Shown in pieces: positions 1 through 9,761 of a stretch of DNA of 64,000 nucleotides; position 1 is the first letter of the stretch; each line of letters opens with the position of its first letter. Position numbers and translations under genes: made by a program. The notes under the pieces are model-generated. The model had not been told where the DNA came from. It ran no database searches and was given only the letters and a program-made list of their open reading frames with translations. The stretch is from Halomarina litorea (GTDB taxonomy: Archaea > Halobacteriota > Halobacteria > Halobacteriales > Haloarculaceae): positions 2,129,655-2,193,654 of the forward strand of contig NZ_CP100448.1 of NCBI RefSeq assembly GCF_024227715.1. The letters run 5' to 3'.

Positions 1-1
1 C

Positions 2-178
2 TTCGCCGAGGACGCCGACCCCTGTGCGCTGACCGACCTCACGGCGACGGTCATCGACGGGGCGCACGTCCGCGCCGTCACGTTCGGGGAGTCGCCCGCG
101 GCGGCCCGCGAACTCCTCGCCACGCGCTTCGAGACGCACCTGTTCCGTGAGGCGGCCGAGCCGTGGGTGGCCGGATGA
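2..178 (+). CDS. C-terminal part of an unidentified protein (5' truncated)
   Basis: An open frame runs from the window edge to a TGA and gives 58 residues ending in EPWVAG. It overlaps the ATG of the following exporter by 4 bp (ATGA), an arrangement that usually means translational coupling, so it is very likely a genuine gene end. The visible part is soluble, Ala-rich and helical-looking (AAARELLATRFETHLFREAAE). No family can be named from this piece. It could be a regulator or accessory protein of the MATE transporter, but that is only inferred from the coupling. Confidence 0.6.
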   Translation, partial: FAEDADPCALTDLTATVIDGAHVRAVTFGESPAAARELLATRFETHLFREAAEPWVAG

Positions 179-1620
179 GCATCCGCGGTCGGCTCTCGGG
201 GCTGTTCTCCGTCGTCTTCAAGGGACGCGACGAGTTCGACCTCACCTCCGGCGGCATCGGCAAGCCGCTGTTCTATCTCTCCTTGCCCATCGTCATCACG
301 AACCTCCTCCAGACGGCGTACAACCTCGCGGACACGTTCTGGCTCGGGCAGTACTCCACGGAGGCGCTCGCGGCCATCAGCTTCGCCTTCCCGATGGTGT
401 TCCTGCTCATCTCGCTCGGCATCGGCCTCTCGACGGCGGGGAGCATCCTCGTCGCACAGAACACGGGTGCGGGTGACGACGAGGCCGCGGAGTACGCCGC
501 CTCCCAGACGGTGACGTTCTCGTTGCTCGTCTCCGTCGCCCTCGGCGTCGTCGGCTACTTCGGCGTCGGCCCGTTGCTGGCTGTCCTCGGCGCCTCAGCC
601 GATGTCCTCCCCCTCGCCACCGAGTACATGCAGGTCATCTCGCTCGGCCTGCCGTTCATGTTCGGGTTCTTCATCTTCATCTCGCTGATGCGCGGGTACG
701 GCGACACCGTGACGCCGATGCTCGTCATGTTCGGCACCGTCGTCTTCAACATCGTGCTGGACCCGTTCCTCATCTTCGGGTGGGGACCGTTCCCCGCACT
801 CGGCGTCGAGGGGGCCGCAGTCGCCACCGTCGTCTCGCGGGGACTGGCGATGGTCGTCGGCATGGCCATCATGTTCGCGGGGACGCGGGGCGTCGAGATC
901 CACCTCGCGGACATGCGCCCGGACCCCGTCTACCTCGGGAAGATAGTGAAACTGGGCGTGCCGGCCTCCATCGAGGGGACCGGACGGGCCGTCTCTGTCA
1001 ACGCCCTCCTCCTCATCGTCGGCCTGTTCCCGACGACGGTGGTGGCCGCCTTCGGCATCGGCATCCGCGTCTTCTCGGTCATCTTCATGCCCGCCATCGC
1101 CGTCGCCCGCGGGGTGGAGACGATGGCCGGCCAGAACATCGGCGCGGGCGAGGAGGACCGCGCCGCCGCGACGAGTCGCTTCGCCGCCAAGACGATGTTC
1201 GTCGTCCTCGGCGCGGCCGGCGTCGTGACGTGGGTGTTCGCGCCGGCCGTCGTCGGCGTGTTCACGCCCGACCCCGAGGTGGTCGAGGTGGGCGCGACGT
1301 TCCTGCGCTACGTCGCCCCCTCCTTCGCGTTCATCGGCGTGATGCGCTCGTACACCGGCGGGTTCCGCGGGGCGGGCAAGACGCTCACCGCCGCCGTCAT
1401 CGCCGTCGGGATGCTCGGCGTCGTCCGTCTCCCGGTCGCGTGGTTCGCCTCGCAGGACGTCGGTCTCGGCCTCGGGTCGTCGGGCATCTGGCTCTCGTTT
1501 CTCGTCTCGAACGTCCTCGGGGCGATACTGGCCTACGCGTGGTACCAGCGCGGGACGTGGCGCGGCGCGGACGTCGCCCGCGGACCGAAGGAGACGTACA
1601 CCGCGACCGACGACGACTGA
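175..1620 (+). CDS. MATE family multidrug/cation efflux transporter
   Basis: A 481-residue polytopic membrane protein with about 12 hydrophobic segments arranged as two homologous halves, as expected for MATE (NorM/DinF) proteins, which export cationic drugs or metabolites using a Na+ or H+ gradient. The first half carries the typical PIVITNLLQTAYNLADTFWLG-like helix (residues about 38-58) and the second half the VETMAGQNIGAG segment that mirrors ILVAQNTGAGDD in the first. I chose the ATG at 175, which overlaps the preceding stop; a GTG at 163 in frame would add four residues. Length is normal for the family. The substrate cannot be told from sequence. Confidence 0.93.
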   Translation: MSIRGRLSGLFSVVFKGRDEFDLTSGGIGKPLFYLSLPIVITNLLQTAYNLADTFWLGQYSTEALAAISFAFPMVFLLISLGIGLSTAGSILVAQNTGAGDDEAAEYAASQTVTFSLLVSVALGVVGYFGVGPLLAVLGASADVLPLATEYMQVISLGLPFMFGFFIFISLMRGYGDTVTPMLVMFGTVVFNIVLDPFLIFGWGPFPALGVEGAAVATVVSRGLAMVVGMAIMFAGTRGVEIHLADMRPDPVYLGKIVKLGVPASIEGTGRAVSVNALLLIVGLFPTTVVAAFGIGIRVFSVIFMPAIAVARGVETMAGQNIGAGEEDRAAATSRFAAKTMFVVLGAAGVVTWVFAPAVVGVFTPDPEVVEVGATFLRYVAPSFAFIGVMRSYTGGFRGAGKTLTAAVIAVGMLGVVRLPVAWFASQDVGLGLGSSGIWLSFLVSNVLGAILAYAWYQRGTWRGADVARGPKETYTATDDD

Positions 1621-1707
1621 GTCCGGGACGGCGACCTCGTCGGCCGACGGCGGGCCGACGTTGCGCGTATCACAACCGTTTTGCGTGTCTCACCCCCACG
1701 CAGGGCA

Positions 1708-2745
1708 ATGGCTGTCAGAGTCGGCGTCCTCGGCGCGACCGGTGCCGTAGGCCAGCGCCTCATCCAACTGCTCGACCCGCACCCCGACTTCGACCTCGCG
1801 TGCGTCACCGCGAGTGACGAGAGCGCGGGGAAGTCGTATCGGGAGGCCGCGAAGTGGCGAATCGAGATGGCCATCCCCGACGACGTGGCGGAGATGACCG
1901 TCCGGCGAACCGACGCCGACGACATCCCCGACGACGTGGACCTGTTGTTCTCCTCGCTGCCCTCCTCGGTCGGCGAGGCCGTCGAACCCGGCCTCTGCGA
2001 GGCGGGCTACGTCGTCTCCTCGAACTCCTCGAACGACAGAACCGCTGACGACGTCCCCCTCGTCATCCCCGAGGTCAACGGCGACCACGTCGACCTGCTC
2101 GAAGTCCAGCAGGACGAACGCGGCTGGGACGGTGCACTCCTGAAGAACCCGAACTGTTCGACCATCACGATGGTCCCGACGCTCGCCGCCCTCGACCGCG
2201 AGTTCGGTCTCGACGCCGTCCGCGTCTCCACCCTGCAGGCCGTCTCCGGCGCGGGCTACTCCGGCGTCTCCTCGATGGAGATCATCGACAACGCCATCCC
2301 GCACATCGGCGGCGAGGAGGAGAAGATGGAGACGGAAGCCCGGAAACTGCTCGGGTCGTTCGACGGTGCCGAGGTCCAGTGGCACGACGCCGACGTCGCC
2401 GCCTCGTGTAACCGCATCCCCACCCTCGACGGGCACCTCGAGAACGTCTGGGCCGACCTCTCGGGGGACGTCTCGACGGGCGAGGCGGCCGACGCGATGC
2501 GCGAGTTCCCGAGTCCCGACCTGCCGTCCTCGCCGGACCCGCTCATCCACGTCTTCGAGGAACCCGACCGCCCCCAACCACGACTCGACCGGATGCACGG
2601 CGACGGGATGGCCGTCACCGCCGGCGGGTTCCGCGAGACCAGCGGAGGCGTCCAGTACAACTGCCTCGCGCACAACACCCTGCGCGGGGCGGCGGGCGCG
2701 AGTGTCCTGAACGGCGAACTCCTCGCCGAGAAGGGCTGGGTCTGA
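1708..2745 (+). CDS. asd: Aspartate-semialdehyde dehydrogenase
   Basis: Predicted 345-residue cytoplasmic enzyme that reduces aspartyl phosphate to aspartate semialdehyde with NADPH, the branch point to lysine/diaminopimelate-derived compounds, threonine, methionine and homoserine. The N-terminus has the dinucleotide motif GATGAVGQRLIQLL. The nucleophilic cysteine is in KNPNCSTI (residue about 150), and the substrate-side segment SCNRIPTLDGH follows. The length and SGAGYSGVSSM segment match the archaeal/fungal-type ASADH. The start at ATG 1708 puts the glycine motif at the expected N-terminal position; an upstream in-frame start would add an unusual Arg-rich tail. It is monocistronic by spacing (87 bp upstream, 127 bp downstream). 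Confidence 0.95.
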   Translation: MAVRVGVLGATGAVGQRLIQLLDPHPDFDLACVTASDESAGKSYREAAKWRIEMAIPDDVAEMTVRRTDADDIPDDVDLLFSSLPSSVGEAVEPGLCEAGYVVSSNSSNDRTADDVPLVIPEVNGDHVDLLEVQQDERGWDGALLKNPNCSTITMVPTLAALDREFGLDAVRVSTLQAVSGAGYSGVSSMEIIDNAIPHIGGEEEKMETEARKLLGSFDGAEVQWHDADVAASCNRIPTLDGHLENVWADLSGDVSTGEAADAMREFPSPDLPSSPDPLIHVFEEPDRPQPRLDRMHGDGMAVTAGGFRETSGGVQYNCLAHNTLRGAAGASVLNGELLAEKGWV

Positions 2746-2779
2746 ACGGGAACGGGCGAAGAACGGCCGCGGACGCGGG

Positions 2780-2784
2780 TTTTA
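2780..2784 (+). promoter_or_regulatory. TATA element of the leader ORF-malic enzyme transcript
   Basis: A TTTAT element in a GC-rich context lies 27-31 bp upstream of the ATG at 2811. That is the distance expected for a leaderless haloarchaeal transcript beginning at or next to 2811. It is about 90 bp from the malic enzyme ATG at 2873, so the first ORF on the message would be the 21-codon ORF. Confidence 0.5.
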
Positions 2785-2810
2785 TGCGCGCTTTTTCCGA
2801 ACCCTCGACC

Positions 2811-2872
2811 ATGACAAGCGAGAGCCAGCGACGCGTGGAATCGATAGCCCGCGGGCCGACGGGGGGGACGCG

Positions 2873-2876
<4 letters not shown>
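2811..2876 (+). CDS. 21-residue leader ORF coupled to the malic enzyme gene
   Basis: A short [24 protein letters not shown], starts about 28 bp after a TATA-like element and ends in a TGA that overlaps the malic enzyme ATG by 4 bp (ATGA). Its start sits where a leaderless transcript would begin, so ribosomes would be expected to translate it first and reach the malic enzyme by reinitiation. No domain is recognisable. It may be a regulatory leader peptide or simply an upstream ORF; the coupling geometry is seen directly, the role is inferred. Confidence 0.45.
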
Positions 2877-5131
<2,255 letters not shown>

Positions 5132-5560
5132 CGCGGTTCGAGTGACCGAAGGGCACGAGAACCGCGACCGATGCGAGCGAGGAGCGGTGCGACCCGCGAG
5201 CAGCGTGGTCGAACGAAGTGAGACCGCGGAAGAGCGAGCGGCGACCAGCGGGAGCCGTGAGTAGGGCGGTCCGAAACGGGCAGCGACTCCACGAGTCCAC
5301 GGAACACCAGCGAGCGGACACGAGGGAGAGGAGTAGTGACTCGTAGGGTGGCGAACAGGCGACACGCTCCGCCAACGGGCCGACGTGTCGCACACCCTCG
5401 GGCGACGCCGACGGTGCCGGGGCGCGACGCCCCGCCTACTCGGACCGACCCGTCACGTCAGTCAGACCACGCCGTCGGGGGCCCCGTCTTCTGACATAAC
5501 GGCTCGCGCAGAATCCGCCGTCACCCGCCTGCTTATCCCTCCGCCGTCCGGTCCACGACC
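5132..5560. other. Gene-free spacer with degenerate GAGCGA-rich sequence
   Basis: This 429-bp spacer contains no ORF I would defend. It is built from degenerate haloarchaeal intergenic sequence with many GAGCGAG/GTGAGACC-like words and a perfect hairpin at 5418-5434 (CGGGGCG, CGA loop, CGCCCCG). The last 30 bp before 5561 (CTTATCCC about 30 bp upstream of the start) may hold the promoter of the VOC gene. Confidence 0.6.
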
Positions 5561-5929
5561 ATGGACCTCATCCACGTCCGACTGCACGTCGCGGACGCCG
5601 ACGAGAGCGCAGACTGGTACGTCGAGCAACTGGACTTCGAGCGCTCGTGGGAGTTCGAGAGCGACGGCGCGCGCCACGTCTACGTCGCCGACGGCAACGG
5701 CTTCGAACTCCAGTTGACCGACGAGGAGGGCGTCGACGTCATCAGCGAGGCCGACCAGTTCGACCACCTCGCCATCGGCGTCGAGGACGTCGACGAGGCG
5801 TTCGAGGACATCGAGAACCACGGCGTCATCAAGGAGCCGGCCGACCAGCCCGCGGCGAGCGCGCGCACCGCCTTCCTCGAGGACCCTGACGGCCACGTCG
5901 TCGAACTCGTCCAGCCGCTGGACGACTGA
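5561..5929 (+). CDS. VOC (glyoxalase/bleomycin-resistance/dioxygenase) family protein
   Basis: A 122-residue single-domain protein with the two beta-alpha-beta-beta-beta modules of the vicinal oxygen chelate superfamily. Module 1 begins MDLIHVRLHVADADESADWY and module 2 begins QFDHLAIGVEDVDEAFEDI. The histidines near the start of each module and the C-terminal glutamate in EDPDGHVVELVQP fit a metal-binding set of the lactoylglutathione-lyase type. Members act in methylglyoxal detoxification, thiol-linked resistance or aromatic ring metabolism. Haloarchaea lack glutathione, so the classical glyoxalase I substrate is unlikely. Stands alone between spacers. Confidence 0.85.
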   Translation: MDLIHVRLHVADADESADWYVEQLDFERSWEFESDGARHVYVADGNGFELQLTDEEGVDVISEADQFDHLAIGVEDVDEAFEDIENHGVIKEPADQPAASARTAFLEDPDGHVVELVQPLDD

Positions 5930-6010
5930 GGGAAGCCCCTTCTTCGACCCTGTTTCGCGGCGTCCACCAAGCGCCCGGTCCAGTCAGGAAGGGGACCGGA
6001 GGCGAGTATC

Positions 6011-6391
6011 CTACCGTCCCGGGTCGAGTTCCACCCGCACCGACGCGCCGCCGTCCACCTCCGAGAGTGCGCTCACGTCGTCGATTCGCGCGACGACGTT
6101 CACCGGCGAGGCGGCCCGCGGTTCGTCGCCCTCGCTCGCGGGCGTCGGCCCCCAGAACAGACAGAGCACCGAGCCGCCGGGCCAGTAGGCCACACTCCCG
6201 ACCTCGACGGCCTCGCGGCCGTTCTCGGTGGGTACGTCGACCGGCACGTCGAAGTACAGTTCGTCGCCCCAGCGAGAGGCGTCACCGGCGAGAGGGAGTG
6301 CCTCCTCGATGGCCGCGCGCGTCTCCGGGTTCTCGTCGGTCCACCGCGCGGTCAGCTGTCGGCCGTCGACGGTGAGTCTGAGGTCGGACAT
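6011..6391 (-). CDS. Cyclophilin-like fold protein (TM1367/DUF3830-like)
   Basis: A 126-residue soluble protein, MSDLRLTVDG..., whose pattern (LTARWTDENPETRAAIEEALPLAG, WGDELYFDVPV, SVAYWPGGSVLCLFWGPTPAS) matches small cyclophilin-like beta-barrel proteins of bacteria and archaea. These resemble peptidyl-prolyl isomerases in fold but mostly lack the catalytic residues; function is unknown. The ATG at 6391 lies only 52 bp downstream of the big dehydrogenase stop on the same strand, so it may be the last gene of that transcription unit. Family assignment is from motif pattern; no biochemical role is claimed. Confidence 0.72.
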   Translation of the reverse strand: MSDLRLTVDGRQLTARWTDENPETRAAIEEALPLAGDASRWGDELYFDVPVDVPTENGREAVEVGSVAYWPGGSVLCLFWGPTPASEGDEPRAASPVNVVARIDDVSALSEVDGGASVRVELDPGR

Positions 6392-6443
6392 CGCCGGAGC
6401 GTCGCGGGCGAGCGTGAAAAACAGTCGGCAGTCGTGGGCGGCG

Positions 6444-9400
6444 TTACTTCCCGAAGCCGAGCACGGACGCGACGCTGGCGGCGACGGACTGCGACTGGGC
6501 CGAGTTCGTCGTCGCCACCGGTTCGCCGTCGATGGCCGCGGCGACCATCTCGATGGGGTGGGGCGGCAGCTCCTCACCGGGCCGGTCGCCGAGCTGGGAG
6601 CGACAGGACGCGCCGGGGGCGGTCACCTGCTCGCCGTCGCTCGTCTCGACCTGCCGGAAGAGGATGCGGCCGATGGCCTGCGAGATGTCGTAGTGTTCGG
6701 CCTCGTAGCCGAACGACCCGGCCATCCCACAGCACCCGGAGTCGAGGGGGTCCACGTCGTAGCCCGAGCGTCGGAGGACGCCGACCGCGTGGTGGTCCTT
6801 GTTCGTGGCCTTCTGGTTGCAGTGGCCGTGGTAGGTCAGCGACGTCGCGGAGCCGGCGAAGTCCATCTCCTCGTCCAGCCGGTGCGTGTCGATGTACTCA
6901 CAGACGCCGTAGGCGCTGCCCGCGACGTCGACCACCTCGTCGCCGGTCAGCAGGTCGAGGTACTCGTCCTGGAACATCACGGCGTCCGAGGGTTCGATGA
7001 ACACCACGTCCCAGCCGTCCGCGACCCGGGCGTGGAGGGCGTCCACGTTGTGCCGGGCGCGGGCGCGGGACTTGTCGAGGAAGCCCTTCGAGTGGGCCGC
7101 CCGACCGGAGGGACCGACGTCGTCCGGGATGGCGACGTGACAGCCGGCGGCTTCGAGTGCCTTCACCGCGGCCTTGCCGGGTGCGGGGTAGCTGTAGTTC
7201 GTGTACGTGTCGGGGAACAGCAGCACCTTCTGCTCGGCGTCGCGGAGCGGGACGGTCGACCCGCCGCGGGCCTCGAGCCAGTCTTCCAGCGTGTCGCGCG
7301 TGAAGTGTGGGAGTTCGCGGTCGGCGGCGATGCCGAGCGTGTCCTCCATGAACTCGCGCGCGCCGGGCAGTTTCGGCGCGAGGTTCGCCAGCGGCGCGAA
7401 CGTGCTTCCGAGCTTCGAGAGGGTGTCTATCTCCGCGAACATCCGCGAGCGGGCGCTCGCGCCCTTCTCCTTGTGGTACTGGTGTTTGACCTCGGTCTTC
7501 AGCTTCGCCATGTCGACGCCCGTCGGGCAGTCCGATTGACAGCCCTTACAGCCGACACAGAGGTCGAGAACCTCCTCCTGGAACTGCTCGGAGTACATCT
7601 CCTCTTCGGGAATCTCGCCGGAGATGGCCGCGCGGAGCATGTTCGCCCGCCCGCGGGTGGTCTGAATCTCCTCCTTGGAGGCGCGGTAGGTCGGACACAT
7701 CGTGTCCGTGGTCGTCGTCCGGCAGGTCCCACAGCCGTTACAGAGTTCGACGAGGTGCGAGAAGCCGCCCTCGTCCGAGAAGTCCATCGTCGTCTGCGGT
7801 TCGAGCGACTGGTAGCCCGTGCCGTAGCGGAGGTTCTCGCGCATGTCCGCGCCGACGCCGCGGTCGCCCTCCGGCCCGACGTCCTCGGGGCCGTCGCGGT
7901 AGACGACGTTGCCGGGGTGCATCTGCCAGTCGGGGTCGAAGGCGGTCTTCAGCTCCTTGAACGCCGTCCAGAGCTGGTCGCCGTACATCTTCGGGTTGAA
8001 CTCGGTGCGGGCCATCCCGTCGCCGTGCTCGCCCGAGAACGACCCGTGGTGCTTGAGGACGAGGTCGGTGACGTCCTCGGTGATGGAGTGCATCTTCTCG
8101 ATGCCCTCGCCGTCCTTCAGGTTGAGGATGGGCCGGATGTGGAGTGTCCCCGCTCCGGCGTGCGCGAAGTACGCCGCGGAGGTGTCGTGGTCCTCCAGCA
8201 CCTGCTCGAACTCCATGACGTACTCGGCGAGTTCCTCGGGCGGGACGGTGGCGTCCTCGATGAACGGGTAGGGCTTGGGGTCGCCCTGCAGGCCCATCAG
8301 GAGCGGAATCGCGGCCTTTCGGAGCTTCCAGAGTTTGTCCTGGTCCTCCTCGGTGTACGCTTCGAGGACGTCGAAGGCGTCGCCGCTGTGGACGAAGTGG
8401 GCGTTGGCCTCCGCGACGGCCTCCTCGAAGTCGTCGCAGACCTCGGAGTCCCACTCCAGCATGAGGGCGGCGGCCGTCCCCTCGGGGATGGGTTCGGCGT
8501 ACTGGGCGTACTCGGTCGATTCGAGGGCGAGGCGGAACACCTCGTCGTCCATCAGTTCGACGGCGCTGGCCCCGTGGTCGAGGGCCTCGGGGACGGCCTT
8601 CATCGCGTCGACGAGGTTCTCGAAGCAGTAGAGCGCGAGCGCCGTCTCCTCGGGTTTCGTCACCAGCGAGACGGTGGCCTCGACGACGGTGCCGAGCGTC
8701 GCCTCCGCGCCGACGAACAGTTTCGAGAGGTTGATGACCTCCTCGCCGTCGTCGTTCTCGTAGACGACCTTGTGGAGGTTGTACCCCGAGACGGAGCGTT
8801 TCAGGGTGGGGAACTTGTCCTCGATCTCCTCCCGATTGTCCTCGACCAGTTCGCGCGTGGTCTCGTAGATGGCAGATTCGAGCGTGTCGCGCGAGACGAT
8901 GTCGTCCCACTCCTCGGAGTCGAGGACGACCTCGCGGGTGTGAATCAGGTCGCCGTTCGCGAGGACGACGCGCAGTTCCTCGGTGTAGGCGTCGGTGATA
9001 CCGTAGCGCACGGAGTGTGCGCCGGTCGAGTTGTTGCCGATGCCGCCGCCCACGGTCGACCGGCCCGACGACGCCGGGTCGGGGGCGAACTTCAGCCCGT
9101 ACTCCGCGAGTTCGTTGTCGAGGTGGTCCTGCACGAGACCGGGCTGGACCGTCGCCAACTGTTCGTCCGGGTCGATGTCGACGACGTCGTCCATGTGCCG
9201 CGTCATGTCCATGACGATGCAGCCGGGACCGACCGCCTGTCCGGCGAGCGACGACCCGGTGCCGCGAGGCATCAGGGGGACGCCGTGCTCGGCGGCGACG
9301 CGGGCCGTCGACTGCACGTCGGCGGTGTCCATCGGGTACACCACGCCGGCGGGCCGGGCCTGGTAGATGCTCCCGTCCGTAGCGTACAGGATCTGGGCGT

Positions 9401-9548
9401 ACTCGTCGAACTCGACGCCGCCTTTCACGTCGCGGCGGAGGTCCGCCGCGAGGTCGCGATACTCCTCGACGTCGGGGCGGTCGTGCCCCAGGGAGTCCGC
9501 AGACGTGTTCAAATCGTCAGGGTCGTAGTACCGGTCCTCGACAGCCAT
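6444..9548 (-). CDS. FAD-binding and (4Fe-4S) D-lactate/glycolate-type dehydrogenase, single-chain fusion
   Basis: A 1034-residue fusion of a GlcD-type flavin domain and a GlpC/GlcF-type iron-sulfur subunit. In order: FAD-binding PCMH domain (PRGTGSSLAGQ about residue 94, GGGIGNNSTGAHS about 168); FAD-oxidase C-terminal domain (HHGSFSGEHGDGMART, HAGAGTLHIRPI); two 4Fe-4S motifs (CNGCGTCR...CP about 604, CVGCKGCQSDCP about 668); and the CCG domain (GHCNQK about 906, SGCCGMAGSFGYE about 937). Proteins of this architecture oxidise D-lactate or other 2-hydroxyacids and pass electrons to the membrane quinone pool. A 2-hydroxyacid dehydrogenase and an amidase lie upstream on the same strand. Start at ATG 9548 has a TATA-like TTTAA about 30 bp upstream. 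Confidence 0.93.
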   Translation of the reverse strand: MAVEDRYYDPDDLNTSADSLGHDRPDVEEYRDLAADLRRDVKGGVEFDEYAQILYATDGSIYQARPAGVVYPMDTADVQSTARVAAEHGVPLMPRGTGSSLAGQAVGPGCIVMDMTRHMDDVVDIDPDEQLATVQPGLVQDHLDNELAEYGLKFAPDPASSGRSTVGGGIGNNSTGAHSVRYGITDAYTEELRVVLANGDLIHTREVVLDSEEWDDIVSRDTLESAIYETTRELVEDNREEIEDKFPTLKRSVSGYNLHKVVYENDDGEEVINLSKLFVGAEATLGTVVEATVSLVTKPEETALALYCFENLVDAMKAVPEALDHGASAVELMDDEVFRLALESTEYAQYAEPIPEGTAAALMLEWDSEVCDDFEEAVAEANAHFVHSGDAFDVLEAYTEEDQDKLWKLRKAAIPLLMGLQGDPKPYPFIEDATVPPEELAEYVMEFEQVLEDHDTSAAYFAHAGAGTLHIRPILNLKDGEGIEKMHSITEDVTDLVLKHHGSFSGEHGDGMARTEFNPKMYGDQLWTAFKELKTAFDPDWQMHPGNVVYRDGPEDVGPEGDRGVGADMRENLRYGTGYQSLEPQTTMDFSDEGGFSHLVELCNGCGTCRTTTTDTMCPTYRASKEEIQTTRGRANMLRAAISGEIPEEEMYSEQFQEEVLDLCVGCKGCQSDCPTGVDMAKLKTEVKHQYHKEKGASARSRMFAEIDTLSKLGSTFAPLANLAPKLPGAREFMEDTLGIAADRELPHFTRDTLEDWLEARGGSTVPLRDAEQKVLLFPDTYTNYSYPAPGKAAVKALEAAGCHVAIPDDVGPSGRAAHSKGFLDKSRARARHNVDALHARVADGWDVVFIEPSDAVMFQDEYLDLLTGDEVVDVAGSAYGVCEYIDTHRLDEEMDFAGSATSLTYHGHCNQKATNKDHHAVGVLRRSGYDVDPLDSGCCGMAGSFGYEAEHYDISQAIGRILFRQVETSDGEQVTAPGASCRSQLGDRPGEELPPHPIEMVAAAIDGEPVATTNSAQSQSVAASVASVLGFGK

Positions 9549-9572
9549 GACTGGACCCACAGGGTCGATAGG

Positions 9573-9578
9573 GTTAAA
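9573..9578 (-). promoter_or_regulatory. TATA-like element for the D-lactate dehydrogenase gene
   Basis: On the minus strand GTTTAA lies about 25-30 bp upstream of ATG 9548, the correct distance for a leaderless transcript. Two copies of a 10-bp word lie just upstream of it. Confidence 0.45.
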
Positions 9579-9597
9579 CTTGTGGTAGCGATTGACA

Positions 9598-9638
9598 TTC
9601 GCGGCAATCACCGTTCAGTAGCACACTTTTCGCGGCAA
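9598..9638. promoter_or_regulatory. Pair of direct repeats TTCGCGGCAA, candidate operator
   Basis: The word TTCGCGGCAA occurs exactly twice, at 9598-9607 and 9629-9638, a period of 31 bp (about three helical turns), directly upstream of the TATA-like element of the dehydrogenase gene. The first copy is also inside an imperfect palindrome GATTG-N10-CAATC (9590-9609). Placement and spacing suggest a regulator binding on one face of the DNA; the regulator is unknown. Confidence 0.4.
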
Positions 9639-9761
9639 CGGTATCCCCTATCTTCGGTAATCTACATTATCGTTGGATATGTATCGAACGGGTATCGGTA
9701 CCAGTCACCGTGGTGAGGAGCGCCACGACGCTCGGGTGGGAGAACCGGCGGGACGGGAGGG

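Noticed and set aside
6228-9716. A 1162-codon open frame on the plus strand opposite the D-lactate-type dehydrogenase
   Set aside because: Composition is Arg/Gly/Val-rich with no domain; it is an antisense shadow caused by GC-rich third positions. The minus strand shows an intact enzyme with all motifs.
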